A stretch of DNA of 49,327 nucleotides from Clostridia bacterium (GCA_017500855.1 JAFVYC010000004.1:1-49327), one strand, 5' to 3'; positions 1 to 8,168 are shown, counted from the stretch's first letter. The notes: generated from the sequence alone by a model not told the origin. A program made the numbers and translations.

Positions 1-120
1 AGCGGCTCTGCAGCACCTCGTAGCGATCCTTGCGGTAAAGCAAGGGCGTGCAGTTGTCGTAATACTTGGCACCCTCTGTCGGCGGTAGATCTCTGGTCGG
101 CGTTTCCACAAAAGCATAGA
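1..120 (-). other. Foreign-looking edge segment with an open minus-strand frame
   Basis: These bases are clearly more GC-rich than the rest of the window and do not encode the N-terminal residues expected for the downstream YloV-type gene. On the minus strand they hold an open frame without stops of about 39 residues that reads like real protein (it includes VETPTRDLPPTEGAKYYDN). I do not recognise the family. The simplest reading is a chimeric contig end or a recent junction around base 118-124; a real rearrangement is the alternative. Confidence 0.4.
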
Positions 121-1665
121 CCTGGAGACACAGGCACAAACATGTCTCTCACGTTGGTGTCGGCTGTAAAGGAAATTTCCGCAGTCACATCCACAAGCAT
201 ATCGGAATTTGCCGACAGGCTTGCAAAGGGCGCATTGCGTGGCGCTCGTGGTAACTCCGGTGTAATTTTGTCGCAAATCTTGAAGGGTTTTGCAAACATC
301 ATTGCCGGTTGCGAACAAGTGGATGCACGCACTTTTGCAAAGGGCTGGAAGGAAGGCGCAAAACTTGCCTACAGCGCAGTTAGCAAACCCAAGGAAGGAA
401 CAATTTTGACTGTTGTTCGTGGCATGGCGGAAGAAGCCATGGACGTTGCAAAACGCACAAACAACATCGAAAAACTTATGAATGCAATCCTTGCCAAAGG
501 CGAGGAAGTTCTTGCCCAAACCCCCGACATGCTTGAACCTTTGAAGCGTGCAGGCGTTGTAGACAGCGGTGGTTTTGGTCTCATCACAATGTTTAAGGGC
601 CTCATCATGGGCTACTTGGACCAAGAAGTGAGTGGTGCCGACGAATATGCTTTGAACGAAAAAAGCACCTCTAGCGACTCGGCTTTCCCCGACGATGCCG
701 AAATGGTGGTAGACTACGATTCTTTGGAAGAATTGGATTTTGGCTACTGCACGGAATTTTTCATCATCAACATCAAAAAGCGCACAACTGTCACCGATAT
801 TGACAAATTGCGTGACTATTTGAACGAAATTGGCAACTCCGTTATTTGCATTGGCGACTTGGACCTCATCAAGGTGCACGTTCACACCAACAACCCAGGC
901 AAGGCTCTTGCAAAAGCCATCACTCTTGGCGAGTTGGACAAGGTAAAAATTGAAAACATGATGGAGCAAAACAGGCAACTACGTGCCAAGTACAAGGCAG
1001 AACGCAAATCCATTGGTTTGCTTTCCGTTTGCGCCGGCGAAGGTTTTGCTGCAATTTTCAAAGATTTGCTTGTTGACCAAGTAATTGAAGGCGGACAAAC
1101 AATGAACCCATCGGCAGAAGACATTGCAAATGCAATCCGTCGCATAAATGCCGACAACGTAATTGTGTTGCCAAACAACAAAAACATCTATCTTTCCGCA
1201 GAACAATCCCGCACACTTGTTCCCAAAAAGAACATTTTTGTGCTTCCAACCAAGGATATGCCACAAGGTTTGGCAGCAGTGTTGAATTTCAGCCCCGACG
1301 CAAGTTTGCAAGAGAACTTGGAAAACATGACAATGGGCTTTACCGATATCGACGCAGGCCAAGTAACCTATGCCGTTCGTGACACCGTCATCGACAAGTT
1401 CACCATCAAGAAGGGCGATATCATCGGCCTTGACAAGGGCAACATTGTAACTTCCGGCAAAGGCGTAGAGGAAGTAACAACTGCGCTTATTGAAAGCATG
1501 CTCAAGGAAGACAAGGAAGTTGTCACTTTGTACTACGGCTCCGACGTGACGGAAGAGCAAGCAAATGACTACGTAGACAAACTTCAAACTGCCCATCCCG
1601 ACATTGAATTTATTCTTCACTACGGCGGACAACCCTTGTACTACTACATTTTGAGTGTAGAATAA
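121..1665 (+). CDS. yloV: DhaL/DAK2-domain protein, YloV/FakA type, N-terminus missing
   Basis: Family known as the kinase subunit that phosphorylates protein-bound fatty acids (FakA) or as YloV of unknown role. The sequence shows the ADP-Mg binding PGDTGTNM at its start (normally NVFPVPDGDTGTNM), GARGNSGVILSQ about 30 residues later, AGVVDSGGFGL near residue 140, a middle domain, and a DegV-like C-terminal domain with GGQTMNPS. About 40 N-terminal residues, including the first conserved Asp of the DGD motif, are absent. The frame stays open to base 1 but encodes nothing family-like there. The first in-frame ATG (142) is an internal methionine of the family, not a true start. It is cytoplasmic and ends before a strong terminator. 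Confidence 0.85.
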   Translation, partial: PGDTGTNMSLTLVSAVKEISAVTSTSISEFADRLAKGALRGARGNSGVILSQILKGFANIIAGCEQVDARTFAKGWKEGAKLAYSAVSKPKEGTILTVVRGMAEEAMDVAKRTNNIEKLMNAILAKGEEVLAQTPDMLEPLKRAGVVDSGGFGLITMFKGLIMGYLDQEVSGADEYALNEKSTSSDSAFPDDAEMVVDYDSLEELDFGYCTEFFIINIKKRTTVTDIDKLRDYLNEIGNSVICIGDLDLIKVHVHTNNPGKALAKAITLGELDKVKIENMMEQNRQLRAKYKAERKSIGLLSVCAGEGFAAIFKDLLVDQVIEGGQTMNPSAEDIANAIRRINADNVIVLPNNKNIYLSAEQSRTLVPKKNIFVLPTKDMPQGLAAVLNFSPDASLQENLENMTMGFTDIDAGQVTYAVRDTVIDKFTIKKGDIIGLDKGNIVTSGKGVEEVTTALIESMLKEDKEVVTLYYGSDVTEEQANDYVDKLQTAHPDIEFILHYGGQPLYYYILSVE

Positions 1666-1676
1666 CAACAAAAACA

Positions 1677-1706
1677 AAAACTCCAAGCAAGCCTTGGAGT
1701 TTTTTA
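1677..1706 (+). terminator. Bidirectional intrinsic terminator
   Basis: Stem CTCCAAG (1681-1687) with CTTGGAG (1693-1699), extended by flanking A and T runs on both sides. It lies between the convergent yloV-like and XRE genes and has a T tract in both directions, so it can serve both. Confidence 0.85.
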
Positions 1707-1747
1707 TTGCACAAAAATGCAGTAATTGACAGTTTTTTGTGGCAAAT

Positions 1748-2254
1748 CTAGCCTTTTTGCACCCTTTTTTCAATTTCGGCAATGTATTTTTCGTTGGAAA
1801 TGAATTTTTTTGCTTCTTCAACGTCAACGACGTAGCCTTTTGCAAGGTAGTGCAAAACCACTTCCGTGTACAGCACTTCAACGTTGTTTTCCAGCGCATC
1901 TTCAAAGTCGAAGTTCATTTGTTGGCTGATGCCCTTTGCAATTCCTTGGTAGAACGGGCTGTCCTTGCCAAAACATTGTTGCGCTTGTTGCAAGTGTTCA
2001 AAGCCTTTTGCAATGCTTTCCACCAAAACAAGGCGTTTTCTTGCGCCAACAACCACGCCACCGCAAAGAAGGCTGTCGGCTGTGACGTCCAACGCATTGC
2101 AAAGGTCAAGCAAAATGCTTGTGTCGGGCAGGGTTTCGCCAACTTCCCATTTGCTTACCGATTGAAACGAAATGTTGAGCATTTCGGCAAGTTGACTTTG
2201 TGTCAACCCCTTTTCTTTTCGTTTTTGTTTGATGTACAATCCAATTTTGTTCAT
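1748..2254 (-). CDS. XRE-family transcriptional regulator
   Basis: A 168-residue protein with an N-terminal helix-turn-helix of the Cro/CI type (residues about 4-60: LTQSQLAEMLNISFQSVSKW, followed by E.G...PD...L..LC..L). The remaining 100 residues are probably alpha-helical and carry no domain I recognise. The start is ATG at 2254, with AGGAG upstream in the minus direction. It is a single gene with its own consensus promoter and a 12-bp perfect palindrome at the predicted transcription start, which suggests autoregulation. Its target genes cannot be read from sequence; the neighbouring ThuA lipoprotein gene is one possibility. Confidence 0.88.
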   Translation of the reverse strand: MNKIGLYIKQKRKEKGLTQSQLAEMLNISFQSVSKWEVGETLPDTSILLDLCNALDVTADSLLCGGVVVGARKRLVLVESIAKGFEHLQQAQQCFGKDSPFYQGIAKGISQQMNFDFEDALENNVEVLYTEVVLHYLAKGYVVDVEEAKKFISNEKYIAEIEKRVQKG

Positions 2255-2276
2255 ATTCTTTCTCCTGTTTGATGTT

Positions 2277-2288
2277 TTGTAGCTACAA
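2277..2288. promoter_or_regulatory. Candidate operator TTGTAGCTACAA
   Basis: Perfect 12-bp palindrome lying just downstream of the XRE gene's -10 element, at the expected transcription start. XRE dimers bind short palindromes, so self-repression is the natural inference. Confidence 0.45.
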
Positions 2289-2292
2289 GCGC

Positions 2293-2321
2293 ATTATCTC
2301 ACACTTTGAAAAATCAGTCAA
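2293..2321 (-). promoter_or_regulatory. Sigma-A promoter of the XRE gene
   Basis: On the minus strand, -35 TTGACT (2321-2316), 17-base spacer, -10 GATAAT (2298-2293). Confidence 0.8.
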
Positions 2322-2329
2322 TAACTGAA

Positions 2330-2920
2330 TTGTTGAGCAAAGTCGCCTTGTGGTAGAAATTTCGTGCAAAATTTTCGTTTCTTCAAGTGTTTTAGGCTTG
2401 GCTACGGCGTAAGCACCAAAAAAAGTATTGTGCTTTACTTGATGTCGCTGAACAGTAGAATTAGGCTAGTTTATATTTGAAGGTGTAAATTACTGGTAAC
2501 TGATAGCACAGTGATTTGTTTCTGTTGTTAACAAGCATTCTTGAAAATATTTGCGCTTGTCGCTTAGAATGGGCATTTTAACGTTCTATTTTTTTTATGG
2601 TATTTTGGCGTGTTTGTCGTTGGACTGGGCAAACAAGATTTTCACCCAATGTATAAGAACTATTTACTGATATATATTTTACGTTGACAACATGTGTTTT
2701 GTAGTATCTTTGAATTTGATCTTGCTAGTTAATGGGCGTAGCTGCAAAAGGTAGGTGCAGAAAAGTGTTTTCCAACGTTTTTTGGCGGTGCTGGACTTGT
2801 ATGCATAAATACAAAAGTGTTAGCAACCGTAACTTTTGCATTTTTTGGTTTGTAGTAGGTTTTCAAAGGATGTAAGAATGGTGCAAAAAGTTGAAAAACG
2901 GCAACAAATTTTACTTTTGC
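2330..2920. other. Non-coding AT-rich stretch
   Basis: About 590 bases between the XRE promoter and the next promoter. I see no gene with a ribosome binding site, no RNA gene and no clear repeat. A 66-codon minus-strand frame has no supporting signals. Confidence 0.6.
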
Positions 2921-2922
2921 TA

Positions 2923-2951
2923 TTGACATTGTGCTTCAAAACATATATAAT
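2923..2951 (+). promoter_or_regulatory. Perfect consensus sigma-A promoter of the ThuA-like lipoprotein
   Basis: TTGACA (2923-2928), 17-base spacer, TATAAT (2946-2951). Transcription would start near 2958, giving a leader of about 57 bases. A full consensus promoter suggests strong expression unless repressed. Confidence 0.88.
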
Positions 2952-3014
2952 CTACATATAAAATATTTTCCATTCCGTTTGATGGAGTGGCGCAAAATTT
3001 TGGAGGAGAAAACT

Positions 3015-4052
3015 ATGAAATCCATGGCGAAATTGCTTGCATTGTTGTTTTTGCTTGCCGTCGTTTCCGTTTGCTTCACGGCATGCGAGCCACCGCACAC
3101 CCACACTTGGGGCGATTGGCAAAGGGACGAAACTGAACACTGGCGTGTTTGTACCGATGCTGAATGCGGTCAAGAAGAGCGTGGAGAACACACGGGAGCA
3201 CCCTGTGCCGACTGTGCGCACGGTTTCCGTGTGCTTGCAATTGGCTTTGACCAAGGTGGCGACACTGCGCACGCAGACTTTTGCCGAGAAGCCAACATTT
3301 GGTTCCCACAAAAAGGCGCTGAACTTGGTTGGACCTACACCTACGCAGGCAACGACTACTCTTGCTTGAACGAAGAAAACCTTCAAAACTACGACCTTGT
3401 GATGTTCTTGAACGGCATGCCCGGTGGCAGGGATCAACAAGAAGCATTCCGCAACTACATTGAAAACGGTGGTGCATTCATGGCTTTCCACGCAGCAGGT
3501 TTTGCAATGTGGGATGACCGCACGCCACCTTCGGAATGGTACGATTGGTACCACAACACCTTGCTTGGCTCCGGCGAGTACGGCTACTGCACCGACCCAG
3601 ACAACCCATCCATCACCTATTGGAACACTTGGAACCCAACTGCCGAACCGTTGACAATTGAAACCCACGACCACTTCTCCACAGCCAACATCGAGGAAGA
3701 CGTGTTCATGTCGGCACCGTGCGAATGGTATGCTTGGGCAAACAACTTGATGGAAGATGCCAACATCACCGTGTTGGTAACTTTGAACCCCACGGAAGAA
3801 GACCCTGCCGGCGACGACCCAAGGGCAGGCTACGAATTCCAAATTTGGAAAACAGGCCATCACCCAATTGCATGGGCAAACAACAACTACAATTGTGTGT
3901 ACATGAACTGGGGCCACAACTTGCAATCCTACAACAGTTTTGCCAAGGAATCCAGCACTTTCAGTAGCGAAATTCAAAACCAATTCATGATCAACACAAT
4001 GTACGGACTTGTGCTAAACAGCCTCAATGGTGTGATGGGCGCAAGCTACTAG
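3015..4052 (+). CDS. ThuA-like (class I glutamine amidotransferase-like fold) lipoprotein
   Basis: A 345-residue predicted lipoprotein, exported and lipidated at Cys24 (signal peptide with FTAC lipobox). Residues about 28-70 form a small His/Cys-rich module (HTHTWGDW..., CxxxxCG..., CADC). From about residue 72 follows a ThuA-like domain: a start strand RVLAIGFDQGGD, then YDLVMFLNG, then GGAFMAFHAAG around residue 160, the hallmark of this family. ThuA-like proteins are linked to carbohydrate use, but the reaction is unproven. The start is the ATG at 3015 with GGAGGAG upstream; the frame also extends 28 codons further upstream to base 2931, which would spoil the signal peptide. It is monocistronic with its own promoter and terminator. 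Confidence 0.82.
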   Translation: MKSMAKLLALLFLLAVVSVCFTACEPPHTHTWGDWQRDETEHWRVCTDAECGQEERGEHTGAPCADCAHGFRVLAIGFDQGGDTAHADFCREANIWFPQKGAELGWTYTYAGNDYSCLNEENLQNYDLVMFLNGMPGGRDQQEAFRNYIENGGAFMAFHAAGFAMWDDRTPPSEWYDWYHNTLLGSGEYGYCTDPDNPSITYWNTWNPTAEPLTIETHDHFSTANIEEDVFMSAPCEWYAWANNLMEDANITVLVTLNPTEEDPAGDDPRAGYEFQIWKTGHHPIAWANNNYNCVYMNWGHNLQSYNSFAKESSTFSSEIQNQFMINTMYGLVLNSLNGVMGASY

Positions 4053-4065
4053 TTACAAAAACAAA

Positions 4066-4092
4066 AACGCATCCAATAGGATGCGTTTTTTC
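4066..4092 (+). terminator. Intrinsic terminator of the ThuA-like gene
   Basis: Stem AACGCATCC / GGATGCGTT with an AATA loop, then a T run. Confidence 0.88.
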
Positions 4093-4238
4093 TATTTTCA
4101 ACACACGGGTAGGGGGTTTTGAATTTTTGAGCCTTCAGTTGATGCCCCAAAAATTCCGTTTTCACGACTGGTTTTTCTTGCAAAACGTCTTTCAAATTGT
4201 TTTGTATTTCAAAGTATTTGTTGCCGGAATAATGCTAG

Positions 4239-4727
4239 TTACTCTTCAACTATGTACTTGTCCCATTGTTCTTGACCAACAAAGTCCACAATCAATTGCT
4301 TCCAAATTTCTTCATCAATCCAACCACAAGTGTCGGATGTGACTTTGTTGTTGCTGTCGTAGCCAAATGCGCCCATTTCTGTCACCAAGTCAAACGTGCC
4401 GTCATGGTATTGTACTTTGATGACAAAATCAAATAAATAAGAATTTGGATCAGTTGGAACGAACAGGATAATCAAATCATTGTATGCCAAATTTTGCAAT
4501 CTCTCGTGCATTTGGTTGAAGTCACTTTGTTCCAACACGGCAACACTTTCAAAATTGCTTGTGTCTAATCGGTAACTGTACACGTGCGAATGTAGGTAGA
4601 AAATTTCTATGCTTTCAATTTCATCAACTGTTCCCATTGGCTCAAAACTATTTTGAAAACGAATAATGCATCCACACAGCAAACACATGGTCACAACCAA
4701 CATTAAAACTGCAAGAATCTTTTTCAT
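4239..4727 (-). CDS. Small predicted lipoprotein, function unknown
   Basis: A 162-residue protein with a clear lipoprotein signal (MKKILAVLMLVVTMCLLCGC, lipidated Cys at about residue 20), so it should sit on the outer face of the membrane. The mature part is acidic and rich in aromatic residues (ends EQWDKYIVEE), with no family I recognise. The start is ATG at 4727 with GGAG about 10 bases upstream in the minus direction; a longer frame from 4781 would place a charged tail before the signal peptide. It has its own consensus promoter and is convergent with the ThuA-like gene. Confidence 0.75.
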   Translation of the reverse strand: MKKILAVLMLVVTMCLLCGCIIRFQNSFEPMGTVDEIESIEIFYLHSHVYSYRLDTSNFESVAVLEQSDFNQMHERLQNLAYNDLIILFVPTDPNSYLFDFVIKVQYHDGTFDLVTEMGAFGYDSNNKVTSDTCGWIDEEIWKQLIVDFVGQEQWDKYIVEE

Positions 4728-4779
4728 TTTTCGTTTCTCCTTTGTTGATATTTTGGCGAATTCCAAGTAACACAATAAC

Positions 4780-4808
4780 ATTATATCTAATTTTACTCAA
4801 TATGTCAA
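4780..4808 (-). promoter_or_regulatory. Sigma-A promoter of the small lipoprotein
   Basis: Minus strand: -35 TTGACA (4808-4803), 17-base spacer, -10 TATAAT (4785-4780), a perfect consensus. Confidence 0.88.
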
Positions 4809-4980
4809 TAGTGGGAAATCTAAGAAATTGTGTTTTACGTTTGAAATTTATTGATTACTAACAGTGCATGTATGTTTTGCCTAAATTGTTATTTCAGGGA
4901 CTTCTGCACTCAATATTTGACTGCATTTCCCTTTCATGCGAAGTCAAACCAACTTCTCTTTTTCAAGCCGTGCCATCAGT

Positions 4981-5033
4981 GCACAAATATATATTCTAAA
5001 CAAATCAAGGCGAAGCCTTGTATATCATCAATT
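4981..5033 (+). repeat. Modular hairpin repeat, copy A
   Basis: 53 bases identical to 5272-5324. It contains the small hairpin CAAGGCGAAGCCTTG joined to TATATCATC. It is followed by a degenerate hairpin up to about 5045. Non-coding; short frames read across it are artefacts. The intergenic stretch 4809-5486 holds nothing else but these repeats. Confidence 0.8.
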
Positions 5034-5080
5034 GCTTATTGTATATCAATCAAGCACGTGCAGTGATGTTTTACCCGAAA

Positions 5081-5202
5081 AATGCAACGTTGCTTGACAG
5101 CATTTTGCAATAATACAACTGCTTGCTTAAATTTCCTAATTCATTGCTTTTAGTGCCCATTGTTAACAATAAAACATATTGTGTCAATGCAACGTTGCTT
5201 GA
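5081..5202 (+). repeat. Two direct copies of a 17-base repeat
   Basis: AATGCAACGTTGCTTGA occurs at 5081-5097 and again at 5186-5202. The core GCAACGTTGC is a perfect palindrome. The pair lies between the two copies of the modular hairpin repeat. Confidence 0.7.
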
Positions 5203-5271
5203 AGTCGCTTCACAATGATGCAATTATTGCGTAGAAAGAAACAAGCACATTTTTCAAGCAGAGCCATCAGC

Positions 5272-5481
5272 GCACAAATATATATTCTAAACAAATCAAG
5301 GCGAAGCCTTGTATATCATCAATTCCGCAGGAATTGCATATCATCCGTTTGAAAACGAGCATATCTCGTTTTCAAACGAGTATATCTCGTTTTCAGACGA
5401 GTATATCATCATTGCGAAAGCGATACAACCTACGGTTGATGAGATGCACCTTCAGCGATGATATACCGTTGCTTTCGCAAT
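5272..5481 (+). repeat. Modular hairpin repeat, long copy B
   Basis: Begins with the 53 bases shared with copy A, then continues as a chain of different short inverted repeats (CAATTCCGCAGGAATTG; CGTTTGAAAACGAGC...CTCGTTTTCAAACG; a CTCGTTTTCAGACGAG variant) separated by TATATCATC-like linkers. An ATTGCGAAAGC (5411-5421) / GCTTTCGCAAT (5471-5481) pair closes the last part. The same linker joins stems of unrelated sequence, which points to assembly from interchangeable hairpin units. Confidence 0.75.
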
Positions 5482-5486
5482 GTATA

Positions 5487-5523
5487 AAAAAAGGAACTTT
5501 TGGTAGTCAAAAGTTCCTTTTTT
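5487..5523 (-). terminator. Terminator of tRNA-Leu
   Basis: 13-bp stem (5490-5502 with 5508-5520) with T runs on both sides, directly after the tRNA-Leu 3' end in the minus direction. It could also stop plus-strand transcription through the repeats. Confidence 0.85.
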
Positions 5524-5609
5524 GGTGCCGCTGACCGGACTTGAACCGGTACGACTTTTGGGTCGAGGGATTTTAAGTCCCTTGCGTCTGCCGATTTCGC
5601 CACAACGGC
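5523..5609 (-). tRNA. tRNA-Leu(UAA)
   Basis: Minus-strand cloverleaf of 87 bases including an encoded CCA. Acceptor GCCGTTG / CAGCGGC, anticodon loop CTTAAAA giving UAA, class II long variable arm (CGAC...GTCG), T arm ACCGG TTCAAGT CCGGT. By wobble it also reads TTG, the main leucine codon of this window. Confidence 0.97.
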
Positions 5610-5617
5610 ATATGCCT

Positions 5618-5646
5618 ATTTTAGCAAACAAAGGTGGCAATGTCAA
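5618..5646 (-). promoter_or_regulatory. Promoter of tRNA-Leu
   Basis: Minus strand: TTGACA (5646-5641), 17-base spacer, TAAAAT (5623-5618), nine bases before the tRNA 5' end. Confidence 0.82.
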
Positions 5647-5686
5647 TCAAAATGTGCAAAATGGTGCAATTTTGCGTTTTTGACAA

Positions 5687-5714
5687 AAAAAGCACGGTTT
5701 GTTCCGTGCTTTTT
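5687..5714 (-). terminator. Terminator of the SUFU-domain gene
   Basis: Stem AGCACGG / CCGTGCT with flanking A/T runs, immediately after the stop codon in the minus direction. Confidence 0.85.
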
Positions 5715-5715
5715 G

Positions 5716-6318
5716 CTAGAATTTGCTTGTGCGCCTGCGTTGGCTCAAGTAGTGTTGACGGCCTGTGTCGGGGTAGAGGTAGTAGCTGAAATCTTCCGGG
5801 CCAACAGTCAACAACTTTTCAATTTCGTGCTTGTTGAGCAAAATTGCTTGCAACAACACAACGTCGTGGAACAAACCAAGTTTGCAACGCATGATGGAAG
5901 GGTCTTCCAAAACCTGTGGCATTTCCAAAAAACAGCCACACATTTCTTCGCCATCTTCCAATTCCCATTCCATGCTGTGTCCGTAGGAAACGGCAAATTT
6001 TTCCTTGTAGGGCATCAGCGCAATGTTCATCAATTGTTGGTAGTACCAGTCCACAACAAATCTGTCCGTCAAGTCCTCGTCGGCATCAACAAACATCATG
6101 TACTCGTTTCTGTCCCCCAACGAAAACTCCGTTTTTGGCATTTTGTAGTCGCTTGCGCCCATCGTCACAAGTTTCCAAAACGGATACTTCTCGTTTGGCT
6201 CGAACAAAAGCACGTCAACGTGCATGTCCATGTGGCTTTCGGTGTGCATAATCATAGGTTCTTGGTCAAAAAACTTTGCGCAATGGTCGGTAAATTTGTC
6301 CATTTGTCGTGTGTTCAT
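5716..6318 (-). CDS. Suppressor-of-fused (SUFU) domain protein
   Basis: A 200-residue cytoplasmic protein matching the bacterial SUFU family over its length: HMDMHVDVLLFEPNEKYPFW near residue 30-50, KLVTMGASDYKMP, then FVDADEDLTDRFVVDWYYQQL. Bacterial members are small proteins of unknown function, some linked to toxin immunity, but there is no toxin gene beside this one. The start is ATG at 6318 with AGGTGA 5-6 bases upstream; the frame extends 16 codons further without support. It is read alone, before its own terminator. Confidence 0.8.
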   Translation of the reverse strand: MNTRQMDKFTDHCAKFFDQEPMIMHTESHMDMHVDVLLFEPNEKYPFWKLVTMGASDYKMPKTEFSLGDRNEYMMFVDADEDLTDRFVVDWYYQQLMNIALMPYKEKFAVSYGHSMEWELEDGEEMCGCFLEMPQVLEDPSIMRCKLGLFHDVVLLQAILLNKHEIEKLLTVGPEDFSYYLYPDTGRQHYLSQRRRTSKF

Positions 6319-6436
6319 GATGTCACCTCGTTTGTTTGGCTTTTGTTGCAAATTTTTTGTTGTCAATTTTGTTCTTTTTCACATAAAATCACATTTTTCG
6401 GCGTTGAATTTGCAACAAAATTGTAGTATTGTTGAC

Positions 6437-6466
6437 ATTATAGCACACAAACCTTTGTTTGTACAA
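6437..6466 (-). promoter_or_regulatory. Possible promoter of the SUFU-domain gene
   Basis: Minus strand: TTGTAC (6466-6461), 18-base spacer, TATAAT (6442-6437). It implies a leader of about 110 bases. The -35 is imperfect. Confidence 0.4.
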
Positions 6467-6477
6467 TGCTTTGCAAC

Positions 6478-6507
6478 AAAAAATCCGCACGTTTTGCCGT
6501 GCGGAAA
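6478..6507 (-). terminator. Terminator of the MFS gene
   Basis: Stem TCCGCACG (6484-6491) / CGTGCGGA (6498-6505), followed in the minus direction by a T run. Confidence 0.85.
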
Positions 6508-6541
6508 TGTTTTAACGTGTTCAAAGAAGTAGTTTTTGCCG

Positions 6542-7822
6542 TCAAGCAGTTTGTTGTTGTTGGGTTTCGCTTGGTGGCAATTGTTCTTCCGTTTTGTCTT
6601 CGGCAGGTGGTGGATCTTGCACAAAACGTTTTATTCTTGGATGGAAGCACATAAAAATCATTATTGGCAACGCCAAGGATGTTCCAACGGAAAACACAAT
6701 GTGTAGTGGGAAAAATTCACCCAAAAGTCCGTAGATTACGGTGGAAAGCGCAGTTCCACCCACGCTTGCCGAGTTGAAAACACCAAGAATGGCATTTCTG
6801 TTTGCTTTGGGTAGCGCAAGCATCATTGATGCATTGAAAATGGAGTTGCCAATGCAGTTGAAAAATCCTGCAACAAAAGCAAAAACACAGCACAAAATGC
6901 CGTTTGGCGCAAGAAACGCCGAAATCATGAATGGCGTTGTAAGCACAAACCCCAAAGTCATCAGCCAATACTGTGTTTTGGGTTTGAACTTGAAAATCCC
7001 AAGCATCAAGGCAGCCACAAGGCACGCCAACGACCAACACGCCACAATGTAACCGTAGAAATCTACGTGAAATTCCCTTTCCATACAAAACGGAAGCAAC
7101 AGCGAAAGTGGTCCTGCTGCAAGCAAGTTGACAATCAAAGCACAAGGCACAAAAATCTTCAAACATCCGTCGGAAAACACCGTTTTTACCGACATGGAAA
7201 AGTCGTTGAACAAGCCTTTTACCGTCACGGGCTGGTTTTGTTGCGTGCTTTTTGGCACTTTCACAAACATTTCCGTGATGGCCGAGTACAAATTGCTTGC
7301 TCCGTTGATAACTACAATAAGTGGCACCCCCAGCGCCAAAACCATCACGCCACTCAATGCCGAGCCAACCAAATTGATGGTAGAGTTGATGCTGGAATAA
7401 ACCGATTCGCCACGCACCAATTCATCCCTTGGAATGATGTCTAACAAAATGGTGCTTATTGCAGGGGAGTAGAACACGCTACCGATTGATGCCAACAGCG
7501 CAGCAACAAGCACAATTGGCACGCTGAGCGCATTGAAATAGGCAAGCACGCCAACAGTCAGCATCACAAAACCTTGAATCAGGTCAATTGCAACAATAAG
7601 CGACTTTCGGTTGCACTTGTCTACAATGCCACCACAAAATGGCGAAAGAAACATTGTCACAAACATAGAAATGGAAGTCATCACACCCATCAAAGCCGAC
7701 GAACCCGTTGCTTGGTACACCCAGTAGCCAATGGCAATGCCGTACATAACGTCGCCAATGGTGCTGACGGCATTGCCCTGAATAAGTAACGTGAAGTTTT
7801 TGTTCCAAAGTTTGCGCTTCAT
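6542..7822 (-). CDS. MFS transporter, probable drug or small-molecule exporter
   Basis: A 426-residue inner-membrane protein with about 12 hydrophobic segments. The N-terminal pattern (WNKNFTLLIQGNAVSTIGD, then IAIGYWVYQATGSSALMGV) and the loop GGIVDKCNRKS after the second membrane segment (equivalent of the G-x-x-x-D-R-x-G/K motif) place it with the MFS_3/EntS-like exporters. The C-terminus is a Pro/Gln/Glu-rich tail. The start is ATG at 7822 with AAAGGGAG upstream; the frame runs 31 codons further but contains the promoter. The substrate cannot be told from sequence. It is a single gene with promoter and terminator. Confidence 0.87.
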   Translation of the reverse strand: MKRKLWNKNFTLLIQGNAVSTIGDVMYGIAIGYWVYQATGSSALMGVMTSISMFVTMFLSPFCGGIVDKCNRKSLIVAIDLIQGFVMLTVGVLAYFNALSVPIVLVAALLASIGSVFYSPAISTILLDIIPRDELVRGESVYSSINSTINLVGSALSGVMVLALGVPLIVVINGASNLYSAITEMFVKVPKSTQQNQPVTVKGLFNDFSMSVKTVFSDGCLKIFVPCALIVNLLAAGPLSLLLPFCMEREFHVDFYGYIVACWSLACLVAALMLGIFKFKPKTQYWLMTLGFVLTTPFMISAFLAPNGILCCVFAFVAGFFNCIGNSIFNASMMLALPKANRNAILGVFNSASVGGTALSTVIYGLLGEFFPLHIVFSVGTSLALPIMIFMCFHPRIKRFVQDPPPAEDKTEEQLPPSETQQQQTA

Positions 7823-7847
7823 TGTTTTCTCCCTTTGCAATAAAAAG

Positions 7848-7876
7848 AGTATATCACATGCACTTGCTATTGTCAA
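7848..7876 (-). promoter_or_regulatory. Sigma-A promoter of the MFS gene
   Basis: Minus strand: TTGACA (7876-7871), 17-base spacer, TATACT (7853-7848). Confidence 0.85.
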
Positions 7877-8100
7877 CAAAACAATGGTTGCAATTCTTGC
7901 AGTGGCACTCAACAAAGGGTTGATTTTTGCAGTTGATTTTGTTCATTTTAACAAATTATCTTTTTTCAAACAGTGCGATTATGCAGTATTGTCAAAGCAA
8001 AATTGGCATGCATATTGTTCTTTTTCCCAGTCTTGAATAAAGGCTGATTTGCCAACGCGGTAGTAGTTAACTGCGTAGTATGCCGTTAAAAAAAATATAC

Positions 8101-8129
8101 AGCAAAAGGGCCGACCGTGAGGTCAGCCC
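8101..8129 (-). terminator. Terminator of the large nuclease lipoprotein
   Basis: Stem GGGC-GACC (8108-8116) / GGTC-GCCC (8121-8129) with one mismatch and a GTGA loop, then TTTT in the minus direction. It lies 40 bases past the stop codon. Confidence 0.75.
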
Positions 8130-8168
8130 AAATTGCATTTTTGATGATTTTTAGTTGTCCTTTGTCAA

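Noticed and set aside
5334..5534. Short frame across the modular hairpin repeat
   Set aside because: Its repeated TSISRFQ units only mirror the inverted repeats; no start signal, and it runs into the tRNA terminator.
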